DNA of 64,000 bases from Natronomonas sp. (GCF_028274965.1 NZ_JAQCNO010000071.1:1-64000); one strand, 5' to 3'; positions 1 through 8,946 are shown, counted from the stretch's first letter. The notes: generated by a model from the letters alone, not told the origin. Made by a program: numbers and translations.

Positions 1-519
1 ACCTTTAAAAACCGCGTCATCTTCGTCGCCGACGCCACCGTCAACCAGGCCCCCGACGAGGACGTCCTGACGGAGGTGACGAAACAGACGGCCGAGTTGG
101 CGCGTCGGTTCAACGTCGAACCGCGGGCGGCGCTGTTGTCGTACTCGGACTTCGGCAGCGTCACCAACGACGGCACCCGCAAACCGCGAGAAGCCGCCCG
201 CCGCCTGCGAGAGGATCCAACCGTCACCTTCCCCGTCGACGGCGAAATGCAGGCCGACACCGCCGTCGTCGAGGAAATGCTCCAAGGCACCTACGACTTC
301 TCGGCGCTGGACGAACCGGCCAACGTCTTAGTGTTTCCGAACCTCGAAGCCGGCAACATCGCCTATAAACTCCTCCAACGACTCGGCGGCGCCGACGCCA
401 TCGGCCCCATGCTCGTCGGCATGGACAAACCCGTCCACGTCCTCCAACGCGGCGACGAGGTCAAAGACATCGTCAACCTCGCAAGCGTCGCCGTCGTCGA
501 CGCGCAGTCGGGGGAGTGA
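1..519 (+). CDS. maeB: NADP-dependent malic enzyme, C-terminal part (partial)
   Basis: The reading frame is open from the first base to a TGA at 517-519, so the 5' end lies outside the window. The 172 visible residues match the C-terminal phosphotransacetylase-like domain of large (about 750-residue) malic enzymes: they include a SYSDFGS stretch followed by GEMQADTA, then LVFPNLEAGNIAYKLLQRL, and end GPMLVGMDKPVHVLQRGDEV. In the family the N-terminal half oxidatively decarboxylates malate to pyruvate with NAD(P); the PTA-like tail is regulatory and not catalytic. The catalytic domain is not visible, so cofactor preference cannot be judged. A stand-alone phosphotransacetylase is the alternative, but the tail fits MaeB better. 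Confidence 0.85.
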   Translation, partial: TFKNRVIFVADATVNQAPDEDVLTEVTKQTAELARRFNVEPRAALLSYSDFGSVTNDGTRKPREAARRLREDPTVTFPVDGEMQADTAVVEEMLQGTYDFSALDEPANVLVFPNLEAGNIAYKLLQRLGGADAIGPMLVGMDKPVHVLQRGDEVKDIVNLASVAVVDAQSGE

Positions 520-589
520 ACCGGCGCCGCACATAGTGGCGGAACGGCGGTCGAGTTGACCGAAACGTTTGTAATCGCTTTCGCCGAAG

Positions 590-1029
590 CGCGGAGCGGA
601 TCGATACGTGTCGGAACGCGATACCGAAGGCGTCGTGGTCGTTCCGGGGGAACTGTCCGAACCCGACCGGATAGCGGCCGAACTCGGCGTGGCGGTCCGG
701 ACGGTGTCGGACGTCGGGTCGGTCACTCCGGGGAGCGGGGACGCGGCGCTCGCCGGTGTCGAGGTACCGGCCGACGGCGGCGTGGTGCTCGCTGCGGAAC
801 CGCTCCGGCATGATCGTCGTGAGCGACTCGCCGATCAGCTCCTCGGGCCCGTAGCCGAGCACCCGCTCGACTGACTCGTTGGGGTAGAGGATCCGGCTGC
901 TCTCGTCGATCGAAACGATCGCGTCGGAGCTGTTTTCGACCAGACTCCGGAAGAGCTCGGTCCCTGGACGATCGCGTCGAGCCCCGGCGTGTCGGCGCTT
1001 TCGTTTTCCGGTCGGTCGGACGACCCCAT
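590..1029 (-). pseudogene. PAS-domain sensor protein remnant (frameshifted)
   Basis: The 590-base gap between maeB and rfcL holds a decayed PAS domain on the minus strand. An ATG at 1029 opens a frame beginning MGSSDRPENESADTPGLDAI. Near position 960 the homology moves to another frame that reads ELFRSLVENSSDAIVSIDES, then LGYGPEELIGESLTTIMPER and GRYLDTGERR, the standard PAS pattern of haloarchaeal sensor kinases. After that the similarity becomes weak (RHAEFGRYPVGFGQF) and no kinase core follows. I read this as a remnant with at least one frameshift and a lost C-terminus; a sequencing error could explain the frameshift but not the missing rest. Confidence 0.65.
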
Positions 1030-1110
1030 CGGTGCCGTATGTCGACCGGTTCTACTAATAACCGTTAGACGGGCGGGTCCGCGGGACCGCCTTGACAGGC
1101 GGACGGGCGT

Positions 1111-2556
1111 TCACATGAACTCGGAGAGTCCGGCCTGGCTGTCGTCGGCGTCCGCGCTCCGGTCGGGGGGGTCCCCCTCACCGCTCTCGTTTTCCCTGTC
1201 GCTCTCGCGTTCGCGCTCGCTCTCGTTTTCGGTTCCGTCTCCAGCCTCGGATCCGGCGTCTTCGGTCGTCCCGTCGGCGGCCGGGGCGAAGGCTCCCCCG
1301 GAGTGTTCGACCGCGTCGGCTTCGAGCCGCTCGTCGGCCTCCTCGACGATCCCCTGGACCTTGTTCGTCGTCTTTCCGGAGCCGGTGATAAACGAGACGT
1401 GCTCGGCTTCCAGGTCGTAGCGGGCGACCATCCGGACGGTCAGCTCCCGGTTCCGGCAGTGGTGGGTCATCACCGAGAGGTACGGCATGATCTCCCGGCG
1501 GGCGGTGGCGGTCGAGACGCCCGCCCGCTCTGCGATCCGCTCTGCGACGTAGTCCCGCGTCGAGTCCCGCGAGGAGCGGTACGGCGCGCCGCCGTACCGC
1601 GTCCAGCCGCCCCGCTCGGTCCGCCTGACGGCGGCGACGCCGGCGGCGACGTTGTCGGTCGCGTACCGCCAGTAGCCGTAGTTCTGCGTCGCCCGCACCC
1701 GCCCGAGCCACACGTCGGCGTTCGAGAGGTGCTCGTACGCGTCGGCCAGCTCCGCGCCGTCGTACACCTTCGGCACCTTGTCCTCGACCCACCGCAGCAG
1801 GTCGTCCGGCGTCTCGTCGGTCGCGTAGGCGGTCGATAGGGCCTCCTCGGCGGACTCGTCTTTGAGCACCGCGTCGAGAAACGAGAAGACATCCTGCGTC
1901 CTGTCGCGCTCGCCCTCGCTGCCCTCGGCGGCGATCGCGCCGTTTCGCTCCCGCGATTGGAGGTCCTTGATCGCGCCGCGGAGGTCGCCGCGGTTCGACT
2001 CGGCGATCCCCGTCAGGACGCTCTCCTCGAACTCGACGCCCTCCTGGCGGCAGATGTCGCGCAGGACGGGGACGATCGACCGCGGGGAGACGTCCCGGAA
2101 CTCGATCTCCCGGCAGGCGTTGCGGAGCCCCCGCGACATCTCGTAGTAGTCGTTCGCGATGAGGACGATCGGCTGCGTCGCGCGCTTGACGAGATCGGTC
2201 ATCGCCGCCGCCCCGCCGCGGTCCCGGTGGCGATGGAGGTTGTCGGCCTCGTCAAGGACGATCAGCTGTCGGCCGCCGGCGAGCGTCGCGTTGGCGGCGG
2301 CCCGCCCGGCGAAGCGCTCGATCTCGTCTTTCGTGCGGCTGTTCGAGGCGTTCATCTCGAGGGTCGGCCACCCCATGTCGTTGGCGAGCGCGTGGGCGGC
2401 CGAGGTCTTGCCGACGCCCGGCGAGCCGTGGAGGACGACCGCCTCGCCGTGTTCGTCCCACGTCTCGGCCCACTCCGCGAAGGCGTCCCGGGCCTTGTCG
2501 TTGCCGCGGACCTCCGACAGCGTCGTCGGGCGGTACCGCTCGGTCCAGTCTACCAT
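1111..2556 (-). CDS. rfcL: Replication factor C large subunit
   Basis: RfcL is the large subunit of the archaeal clamp loader, which opens the PCNA ring and places it on primed DNA using ATP. The 481-residue product starts MVDWTERYRPTTLSEVRGN, the usual RfcL start; the frame is open further upstream but that part is arginine-rich non-homologous translation. Walker A is GSPGVGKT at about residues 44-51, and Walker B is IVLDEADN. The C-terminal 70 residues are low-complexity Glu/Ser/Arg and finish with QAGLSEFM, a PCNA-interacting (PIP-like) motif. It is divergent from larC. The small subunit gene is not in the window. Confidence 0.95.
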   Translation of the reverse strand: MVDWTERYRPTTLSEVRGNDKARDAFAEWAETWDEHGEAVVLHGSPGVGKTSAAHALANDMGWPTLEMNASNSRTKDEIERFAGRAAANATLAGGRQLIVLDEADNLHRHRDRGGAAAMTDLVKRATQPIVLIANDYYEMSRGLRNACREIEFRDVSPRSIVPVLRDICRQEGVEFEESVLTGIAESNRGDLRGAIKDLQSRERNGAIAAEGSEGERDRTQDVFSFLDAVLKDESAEEALSTAYATDETPDDLLRWVEDKVPKVYDGAELADAYEHLSNADVWLGRVRATQNYGYWRYATDNVAAGVAAVRRTERGGWTRYGGAPYRSSRDSTRDYVAERIAERAGVSTATARREIMPYLSVMTHHCRNRELTVRMVARYDLEAEHVSFITGSGKTTNKVQGIVEEADERLEADAVEHSGGAFAPAADGTTEDAGSEAGDGTENESERERESDRENESGEGDPPDRSADADDSQAGLSEFM

Positions 2557-2711
2557 CGTCCCCCCGCGGCGCGGGCGACGGCCGTCGGTCCGGTCGCTGT
2601 GCGGATCATCGTTCCTACCGTCCGTCGGGGTGCCGAGGACAAAAACGGCGGTGGTCGAGGGCGCTCGGGGCGACCGCGCCCTTTTTCGCCGCGGGGTACC
2701 GAGCCACCGGT

Positions 2712-3938
2712 ATGCGAACGCTCGCTTTCGACGGCCGCACCGGCGCGAGCGGTGATATGATTCTCGGTGCGCTGCTCGCGGCCGGCGGCGAACGCGGCGT
2801 ACTCGCGGCGGTCGAGGACGCCCTCGGCGTCGAGTACCGCGTCGGCGAAGCGACAAAAAACGGCCTCAGCGCGACGACGGTCGACATCCGTCGCGCCGAC
2901 GGCGGGGCCGATCGGGCGGAGGGCGGGGCGAGCAGGACGTACGCCGAGTGTCAGGAGATCGTCGACGACATGTCGCTTTCGGCGTCCGTCGAGGGCGACG
3001 CGAAGGCGATCCTCGAGTCGCTCGGGCGGGCGGAGGCCCGCGTCCACGGGACCGCACTCGACGACACGCACTTTCACGAGGTCGGAGCCGACGACGCCAT
3101 CGCCGACATCGTCGGGGCGGCGCTGTTGGTCGAGGACCTCGGCGTCGATCGGGTCGTGACGACGCCCGTGTCCGCGGGCGGCGGCGAGGTGTCGATGAGC
3201 CACGGCGTCTATCCGGTCCCGACGCCGGCGGTCGGCTACCTCGCAAGCGGGGCCTCCTGGGCGCTTTCGGGGGGGCCGATCGACGCCGAGTTGCTGACGC
3301 CGACCGGCGCCGCGGTGCTCGCACACCTCGCGGAGGGCGTCGCCTCGACGCCGCCGCTGTCGGTCGGTTCGGTCGGCTACGGCGCCGGCGACAGATCCTT
3401 CCAGAAGCGGCCGAACGTCCTCAAGGCGACCGTCGGATCCTCCTCGGGTCGCCTCCGCAAGGAGGGGGTCCGGGTCTTGGAGACGAACGTCGACGACGTG
3501 ACCCCGGAGGTGCTCGGCGGGCTCCAAGAGCGCCTCTCGGAGGCCGGCGCGCGCGACGTGACCGTCGTTCCGACGACGATGAAAAAGTCCCGTCCGGGAC
3601 ACCTCATAAAGGTCGTCGTCAGGCCGGCTGACGTAGACGAGGTCGCAACGCGTCTGGCGACCGAGACCGGGACCCTCGGGGTCCGCGAGACGGCGGTCGA
3701 GCACCGCTGGGTCGCGAACAGAACCGTCGAGACGGTCGCCGTTGCCGTCGACGGCGACGCCCACGAGGTCGGCGTGAAGGTTGCGACCGACGACGCCGGG
3801 GACGTGTACGATGTCAGCGCCGAGTACGACGACGCGGCGGCCGTGGCCGAACGGACGGGCGTTCCGATCCGCGAGGTGATGCGCCGCGCGGAGACGGCGT
3901 ACCGGAGCCGCGAGGGGATCGACGACCGCTGCCGCTGA
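2712..3938 (+). CDS. larC: LarC-type nickel insertion protein (DUF111 family)
   Basis: The 408-residue protein begins MRTLAFDGRTGASGDMILGA, the hallmark N-terminus of LarC, and contains HFHEVGADDAIADIVG and SHGVYPVPTPAV, also typical. LarC is the CTP-dependent cyclometallase that inserts nickel into the pyridinium-dithiocarboxylate pincer cofactor of lactate racemase and related enzymes. It is intact in a single frame, unlike bacterial larC genes that need a programmed frameshift. No larA, larB or larE lies nearby, so the client enzyme in this organism cannot be told from the window. It runs divergently from rfcL with about 155 bases between the start codons. Confidence 0.85.
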   Translation: MRTLAFDGRTGASGDMILGALLAAGGERGVLAAVEDALGVEYRVGEATKNGLSATTVDIRRADGGADRAEGGASRTYAECQEIVDDMSLSASVEGDAKAILESLGRAEARVHGTALDDTHFHEVGADDAIADIVGAALLVEDLGVDRVVTTPVSAGGGEVSMSHGVYPVPTPAVGYLASGASWALSGGPIDAELLTPTGAAVLAHLAEGVASTPPLSVGSVGYGAGDRSFQKRPNVLKATVGSSSGRLRKEGVRVLETNVDDVTPEVLGGLQERLSEAGARDVTVVPTTMKKSRPGHLIKVVVRPADVDEVATRLATETGTLGVRETAVEHRWVANRTVETVAVAVDGDAHEVGVKVATDDAGDVYDVSAEYDDAAAVAERTGVPIREVMRRAETAYRSREGIDDRCR

Positions 3939-3983
3939 CGTCGGGGCGGACGGCGCTTGGCGCTCGGGGTCGCGCCGCCGGGA

Positions 3984-5606
3984 TCAGAACGTCGCGACGG
4001 TCCCGTCCTTTCGCGGTTCGGTCGCCCCCGAGAGCGTTCCGTCGTCGTTGCGGACGATCTGCGCCCCGCCGAACGCCCCGGGCGACAGCACCTCGAGGTC
4101 GTGACCGCGACGGAGGAGACCGTGTTTGACCGTCGTATCGAGCCGTGCCTCGACCGCCAGCCGCCCGGACTCCCGGTAGCGCCACCGCGGCGCGTCGAGG
4201 GCGCGCTGAAGCGCCGCGCCGTCGTCGAGCAGGCGGACGAGCGTCTGGAGGTGCCCCTGTGGCTGCATGTACCCGCCCATGACGCCGAATGCGGACCAGT
4301 CCGCCTCGCCGCGTTCGAGCACGCCGGGGATGAGCGTGTGAAACGGCCGCTTTTCTGGTTCGAGCCGGTTCGGATGGGCGCGCTCGAGCGAGAACGAGGC
4401 CCCGCGGTTCTGGAGTGCGATCCCCGTCTCGCCGGCGACGAGCCCGCTTCCGAAGCCCGCAAACCGGGAGTTGATGTAGGAGACGACGTTGCCCGCGTCG
4501 TCGCCGACGCACAGCAGGACGGTGTCGGCGTCCTCGGCGTTCGAGTCGGGGACGCCGAAGGACACCTCGGCGGCCGTCTCACCGACGGTCGCCGCGCGCT
4601 TTTTTGCCCACGCCCGGGAGGAAAGCGGTGGGACCGACTCGAAGGCCGGGTCGGTGATGTAGCGGTGGCCGTCGTGGAAGGCCCGCTTCATCGCCTCGAC
4701 GAGGTAGTGCATCCGGGCGGCCGAGCCGTGGGCGTACGACGAGGCGTCGAGCTCCTCGGCGACGGCGAGCGCCTCGAGCGCGATCAGCCCCTGGTTGTTC
4801 GGCGGGAGTTCGTACACCGTGGCGTCGCCGTACTCGACGGAGATCGGCTCGGGGTACTCGACCTCGAAGCCCGCGAGGTCCTCCGCGGTCAGGAGTCCGC
4901 CCGCCCGCTGGACCTCCTCGACGATCGCGTCGGCGATGTAGCCTTCGTAGACAACATCGGCGCCCTCCTCGGCGACGGCCTCAAGCGACTCGCCGAGCCG
5001 CTGTAGGTGAACCGTCTCGCCGGGGGCCGGGGCGCGGTCGCCCCCGAGGAGGTACGCCGAGCGCGCGTGGTCGGTCTCGAAGAGCGTCTCGGCCTGCGTC
5101 CAGGCGTCGGCGACGACCTCCGTGACCGGGTAGCCCTCGGTCGCGTACTCGATGGCGGGTTCGAGGACGTCGGCCAGCGAGAGCCGCCCGAACTCCTCGA
5201 CGGTCGCCTCCCAGCCCCGCGCCGTCCCGGGGACGGTCACGGTGTGTGGCCCCCGCATCGGCATCGAGACGGACTCGCGGGAGAGCCCCCGGTCGTCGGC
5301 GATCGCCTCCCGGACGCGTTCGCGCGTCGCGGCGCTCGGCGCGCCGCCGCAGGCCCGCATCGCACCGACCTCGCCGTCGGCGCTGTGGTACAGCATGAAC
5401 GCGTCGCCGCCGAGCCCCGTCGACGTGGGTTCGGTGACGTTCAGCGCCGCGGCCGTCGCGACCGCCGCGTCAAACGCGTTGCCGCCGTCCCGGAGCGTCC
5501 GGACGCCGGCCTGCGCCGCGAGGGGCTGGCTGGTTGCGACCGCGCCGTTGGGCGCGTAGACGGTCGAGCGCCGCGACCCGAAGGCGTCGACAGCGTGATT
5601 CTCCAT
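3984..5606 (-). CDS. ggt: Gamma-glutamyltransferase family protein
   Basis: This 540-residue protein belongs to the Ntn-hydrolase gamma-glutamyltranspeptidase family, which cleaves or transfers gamma-glutamyl groups (haloarchaea use gamma-glutamylcysteine instead of glutathione). The N-terminal part contains GGNAFDAAVATAAALNVTEP and GLGGDAFMLY. The predicted self-cleavage site and nucleophile is Thr362 in DADTVLLCVGDD, followed by GNVVSYINSRF. There is no signal peptide, so it is probably cytoplasmic, like YwrD-type enzymes. It is transcribed towards larC and the stop codons are about 45 bases apart. The exact substrate is not determined by the sequence. Confidence 0.88.
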   Translation of the reverse strand: MENHAVDAFGSRRSTVYAPNGAVATSQPLAAQAGVRTLRDGGNAFDAAVATAAALNVTEPTSTGLGGDAFMLYHSADGEVGAMRACGGAPSAATRERVREAIADDRGLSRESVSMPMRGPHTVTVPGTARGWEATVEEFGRLSLADVLEPAIEYATEGYPVTEVVADAWTQAETLFETDHARSAYLLGGDRAPAPGETVHLQRLGESLEAVAEEGADVVYEGYIADAIVEEVQRAGGLLTAEDLAGFEVEYPEPISVEYGDATVYELPPNNQGLIALEALAVAEELDASSYAHGSAARMHYLVEAMKRAFHDGHRYITDPAFESVPPLSSRAWAKKRAATVGETAAEVSFGVPDSNAEDADTVLLCVGDDAGNVVSYINSRFAGFGSGLVAGETGIALQNRGASFSLERAHPNRLEPEKRPFHTLIPGVLERGEADWSAFGVMGGYMQPQGHLQTLVRLLDDGAALQRALDAPRWRYRESGRLAVEARLDTTVKHGLLRRGHDLEVLSPGAFGGAQIVRNDDGTLSGATEPRKDGTVATF

Positions 5607-5649
5607 GCCGGTCGGTGGGGCGGCGGTTACAAAGGGTTACGGAGAATCG

Positions 5650-5690
5650 AGGAGAAAGCCTCGCGCTTCAGCGCGGGGAGGATGTCACGT
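5650..5690. repeat. IS200/IS605 (IS1341-type) right-end-like hairpin
   Basis: Between ggt and the ahcY stop codon lies a GC-rich hairpin: arms CCTCGCGC and GCGCGGGG around a TTCA loop, followed by GAGGATGTCA. Its form resembles the right ends of IS605/TnpB-type elements of haloarchaea, where a hairpin is followed by ATGTCAC. No transposase or tnpB is present here, so it would be a solo end or a sequence these elements share. The TCA at 5685-5687 is also the complement of the ahcY stop codon. It may simply act as a transcription terminator for ahcY. The IS assignment rests on memory of such ends, not on a database search. Confidence 0.4.
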
Positions 5691-6965
5691 CCCGTGTTGC
5701 CAGCTTCCCATGTACTCGATCTGTTCGTCGCTCAACGCGTCGATCTCGACGCCCTCGGCGGCGAGTTTGATCTCGGCGACCTCCTCGTCGAGCGCGTCGG
5801 GGACGTCGTGGACCCCCGGGCCGTACGCGCCGCCGTTCTCGACCATCTCCCGGACGCAGACCGCCTGGATCCCGAAGCTCTGGTCCATCACCTCGACGGG
5901 GTGTCCGAGCGCGACCGGGGCGGCGAGGTTGACGAGACGGCCGTCGGCGAGGACGTTGATCCGGCGCCCGTCGGCCATCTCGAACTCCTCGATGCCGTCC
6001 CGGACCGCCCGCCGCGAGACGGCCATGTCGTCGAGGCCGTCGAGGTCGATCTCGACGTTGAAATGCCCGGCGTTGGCGAGGACGACGCCGTCGTCCATCC
6101 GCTCGAAGTGCTCGCCGACGATGACGTCGCGGTTGCCCGTCGTCGTGATGAAGACGTCGCCCTTCTCGGCGGCCTCGGCCATCGGGCAGACCTCGTAGCC
6201 CTCCATGTGCGCCTCGAGGGCGCTTCGGGGTTCGACCTCGGTGACGATGACGTGTGCGTTCTGGCCCTTGGCCTTCTTCGCGACGCCCTTCCCGCAGTAC
6301 CCGTAGCCGGCGACGACGACGTTCTTGCCGGCAAACGAGAGGTTCGTCGTCATCGCGATGCTCGACAGCGACGCCTCGCCGGTGCCGTGGACGTTGTCGA
6401 AGAGCCGCTTCATCGGCGTGTCGTTGACCGCGAACATCGGATAGCGCAACGCGCCGTCGTCGTCCATCGCGCGCAGGCGGTGGACGCCGGTCGTCGTCTC
6501 CTCGCACCCGCCGCGGATCGAGTCGATGAGCTCGGGGTGCTCGTCGTGGATCGCCATCACGAGGTCGCCGCCGTCGTCGACGGTGACGCTCGGCGCGTGA
6601 TCGAGCGTCGCCTCGATCGCGGCGTAGTACTCCTCGTCGTCGACGCCGCGCTCGGCGTAGGAGGTGATCGCCGGGTCGGCATCAAGAGCGGCGCTCACGT
6701 CGTCGTGCGTCGAGAGGGGGTTACAGCCGGTGATCGCGACCTCGGCGCCCGCCTCCGCGAGGACCTCCGTCAGCACGGCGGTCTTCGCCTCGACGTGCAT
6801 CGCCATGGCGACCGTCTCGCCGGCGAGCGGCCGCTCGTCGCCGAACCGCTCGGCAATGGCGGTCATGATCGGCATGTGCTGGCGCGCCCAGTCGATCTTT
6901 CTGCGCCCGGATTCGCGGGCCTCGGCCGGGTCGTCGAGTCGCTCGGTTATCGTCGGGTGGCTCAT
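5685..6965 (-). CDS. ahcY: Adenosylhomocysteinase-family hydrolase (SAH or S-inosylhomocysteine)
   Basis: The 426-residue protein has the NAD-binding motif VVVAGYGYCGKGVAKKAKG near residues 212-230 and the C-terminus EYMGSWQHGT. The family cleaves S-adenosylhomocysteine to adenosine and homocysteine with bound NAD. The substrate-facing segment reads DNVHGTGEASLSSI, where classical SAHHs have DNLYGCRESL; this GTG variant resembles methanogen enzymes that prefer S-inosylhomocysteine. An MTA/SAH deaminase gene lies 330 bases upstream in the same orientation, which would supply that substrate. The name ahcY is kept for family membership; the substrate is an inference. Confidence 0.9.
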   Translation of the reverse strand: MSHPTITERLDDPAEARESGRRKIDWARQHMPIMTAIAERFGDERPLAGETVAMAMHVEAKTAVLTEVLAEAGAEVAITGCNPLSTHDDVSAALDADPAITSYAERGVDDEEYYAAIEATLDHAPSVTVDDGGDLVMAIHDEHPELIDSIRGGCEETTTGVHRLRAMDDDGALRYPMFAVNDTPMKRLFDNVHGTGEASLSSIAMTTNLSFAGKNVVVAGYGYCGKGVAKKAKGQNAHVIVTEVEPRSALEAHMEGYEVCPMAEAAEKGDVFITTTGNRDVIVGEHFERMDDGVVLANAGHFNVEIDLDGLDDMAVSRRAVRDGIEEFEMADGRRINVLADGRLVNLAAPVALGHPVEVMDQSFGIQAVCVREMVENGGAYGPGVHDVPDALDEEVAEIKLAAEGVEIDALSDEQIEYMGSWQHGT

Positions 6966-7112
6966 ACTGCTCTAGAGGGCCGACGCCGGGAAAACGCTAC
7001 CGACGCGGCCCGAGGCGTTCGGGGCGATCGCCTCCGGGGAGGCTTCGGGCCCTCTGCGTCCGGCGCGCCCGGAGGCGACAGGCGTTTGTCCGTTAGGGTG
7101 GTAGCGACCGGT

Positions 7113-7256
7113 ATGGTCGTCTGTCCCGACTGCGACGAGGAGACCGAAAAGCGCATGGCGATCATCGAGCCCTCCGAGATCGAGGCGCCGCGGGAGTACT
7201 GTCTCACCTGCGAGAAGTTCCTCGACGAGGACGCCCGGGAACCGTCGGGCGAGTGA
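7113..7256 (+). CDS. Small CxxC zinc-ribbon-like protein, 47 aa
   Basis: A short ORF starts at the ATG at 7113 (MVVCPDCDEETEKRMAIIEP) and contains two CxxC pairs, CPDC near residue 4 and CLTC near residue 35. This spacing suggests a single zinc-binding ribbon. Very small zinc-finger proteins are common and often conserved in haloarchaea, with few functions known. It points against ahcY and mtaD, which flank it on the other strand. The frame is open far upstream, but that translation is the shadow of ahcY and ggt. Function is not recognised. Confidence 0.7.
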   Translation: MVVCPDCDEETEKRMAIIEPSEIEAPREYCLTCEKFLDEDAREPSGE

Positions 7257-7292
7257 CGCGCCGACCGGGGCGGGTCGGGGCGGGATGTGGGC

Positions 7293-8591
7293 CTACCCGC
7301 CGGTCTCGGCGCGGTCGATCAGCGCCGACGCGCGCCGCTCGGCCTCGGCCCTGACGGCCGCCTCGTCGAGCGTCCGCACCGTCCGGTCGCGAACGACGAT
7401 CTCGCCGCCGACGACGGTGTCCCGGACGTCGGAGCCGCGGACGGCGTACGCGAGATGGCTGATCGGGTCGTGGGCGGGCGTGAGGTGGGGTTCGGCGAGA
7501 TCGACGACGGCGAGGTCGGCCAGCGCGCCGACCGCGATCCGGCCGGCGTCGAAGCCGAGGACCTCAGCACCGCCGGCCGTCGCCGCCCTGACGGCGTCGG
7601 GCGCCGAGACGGCCGCCGCGTCGCCGGCTTCGAGTTTGCCGACCATCGCCGCGTCCCGGAGCTCGTCAAACGCGTCGAGGTCGTTGTTCGAGGCCGCCCC
7701 GTCGGTGCCGATGCCGACGGTCACGCCCGCATCAAGCATCTCTTGGACCGGCGCGATCCCGCTCGCGAGTTTCATGTTCGACGCCGGGCAGTGTGCGACG
7801 CCAACGTCGCGCTCGGCGAGCAGTTCGATCTCCGCGCGGTCGACGTGGACGCCGTGGGCGATGAAGTCGCCCGGTTCGAGCGCCCCGAGGTCAGCGGCGT
7901 GCTCAAGGGGCCTGACGCCGTGGTCGGCGACGATCGGCTCGACCTCGGCGGGCGTCTCGTTGGCGTGGTAGTGCAGCGGAACGCCCGCCTCGCGGGCGCG
8001 GGGGACGAACTCCCGGAGGAGTTCGTCGTCGACGGTCGTCAGCGAGTGCGGCATCAGCGCCGTCTCGATCCGGCCCTCGGCCGCGCCGTCGAACTCGCGC
8101 GCAACGGCGAGGCCCTCCTCAAAGTCGGCCCTCGCGTCGGGCTCGTCCTTGCCGACGGTGACGACCCCGTGGCCGATCCGGGCGCGGAGCCCGGAGGCCT
8201 CGATGGCGGCCGCGACCGTCGGCACCTCGAAGTACATGTCGGCGAAGGCGGTCACGCCGTTGCGCAGCAGTTCGACGGCTCCGAGGCGGGCGCCGGCGGC
8301 GATGTCGGCCGGTTCGAGGGCCGCCTCGACGGGCCAGATGTCCTCCTCGAGCCACGGCCCGAGGGGCTTGTCGTCGGCGTACCCGCGCAGGAGCGTCATC
8401 GCGACGTGACAGTGGGGGTTGACCAGCCCCGGGACGACCAGACAGCCGGAGGCGTCGAGGACCTCGTCGCCGGCGGCGGTGTCGCCGAGTTCGACGATCC
8501 GGCCCGTCTCGCGGTCGGCCAACACGTCCGCCTCGGCGACGGTCATGTCCGGGCGAAGCACCGCTCCGTCGGTCACCTGTAGCGTGCTCAT
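7293..8591 (-). CDS. mtaD: 5-methylthioadenosine/S-adenosylhomocysteine deaminase
   Basis: This 432-residue amidohydrolase shows the metal-site motifs of the ATZ/TrzN-like deaminase group: NPHCHVAM (His60 and His62), LHYHANET, FIAHGVHVD and GIGTDGAASNN. The group includes MtaD and DadD, which deaminate methylthioadenosine, SAH or 5'-deoxyadenosine. A C-terminal beta-sandwich segment (FDAGRIAVGALADLAVVDL) closes the fold. It lies upstream of ahcY on the same strand, with the small zinc-ribbon gene opposite between them. The pairing suggests SAH is deaminated to S-inosylhomocysteine here. Exact substrate preference within the family cannot be read from sequence. Confidence 0.88.
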   Translation of the reverse strand: MSTLQVTDGAVLRPDMTVAEADVLADRETGRIVELGDTAAGDEVLDASGCLVVPGLVNPHCHVAMTLLRGYADDKPLGPWLEEDIWPVEAALEPADIAAGARLGAVELLRNGVTAFADMYFEVPTVAAAIEASGLRARIGHGVVTVGKDEPDARADFEEGLAVAREFDGAAEGRIETALMPHSLTTVDDELLREFVPRAREAGVPLHYHANETPAEVEPIVADHGVRPLEHAADLGALEPGDFIAHGVHVDRAEIELLAERDVGVAHCPASNMKLASGIAPVQEMLDAGVTVGIGTDGAASNNDLDAFDELRDAAMVGKLEAGDAAAVSAPDAVRAATAGGAEVLGFDAGRIAVGALADLAVVDLAEPHLTPAHDPISHLAYAVRGSDVRDTVVGGEIVVRDRTVRTLDEAAVRAEAERRASALIDRAETGG

Positions 8592-8676
8592 GGGCCGGCG
8601 TTAGACGGGGCGGGGATTGAAACCCCCGATCGCTCGACTGAGGCCCGGAGGCGTCGACGGGGGACGCTCGGAGGAC

Positions 8677-8946
8677 TCAGGCCGTCGCCGGATCGCCCTT
8701 CGCTTTGCGCACGGTCAGGTCCTCGGCGTCGACGCTGTCGGTCCGGAGCCGCATCGGGACGAACTCCCGCCGCTCGAACGCCTCGCGTTCGTCCGCCGTC
8801 CCGATCGTACACCACAGCTGGACCCGGTCGGGACCGTGGAACTCGCCCTGCCGGGAGATGCCGAAACAGACGTACTCCTCGCCGTCGTACTCGATGACCG
8901 CGCCCTTCCTGATGCCGGGGTCCCCGCGGACGATGAGCTTCCGCAT
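8677..8946 (-). CDS. Conserved haloarchaeal protein, HAH_0734-like, 89 aa
   Basis: The product starts MRKLIVRGDPGIRKGAVIEY and contains RQGEFHGPDRVQLWCTIG. I recall this pattern from a small conserved haloarchaeal family (HAH_0734-like) with no known function. It has no membrane segment or clear metal site. The start is supported by a TATA-like element (complement of 8967-8976) centred about 26 bases upstream, giving a leaderless transcript. It is followed downstream by mtaD after about 85 bases. Confidence 0.75.
   Translation of the reverse strand: MRKLIVRGDPGIRKGAVIEYDGEEYVCFGISRQGEFHGPDRVQLWCTIGTADEREAFERREFVPMRLRTDSVDAEDLTVRKAKGDPATA

Noticed and set aside
2557-2856. N-terminal extension of RfcL
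   Set aside because: Arg-rich translation overlapping the larC 5' region; MVDWTERYRP is the conserved start.
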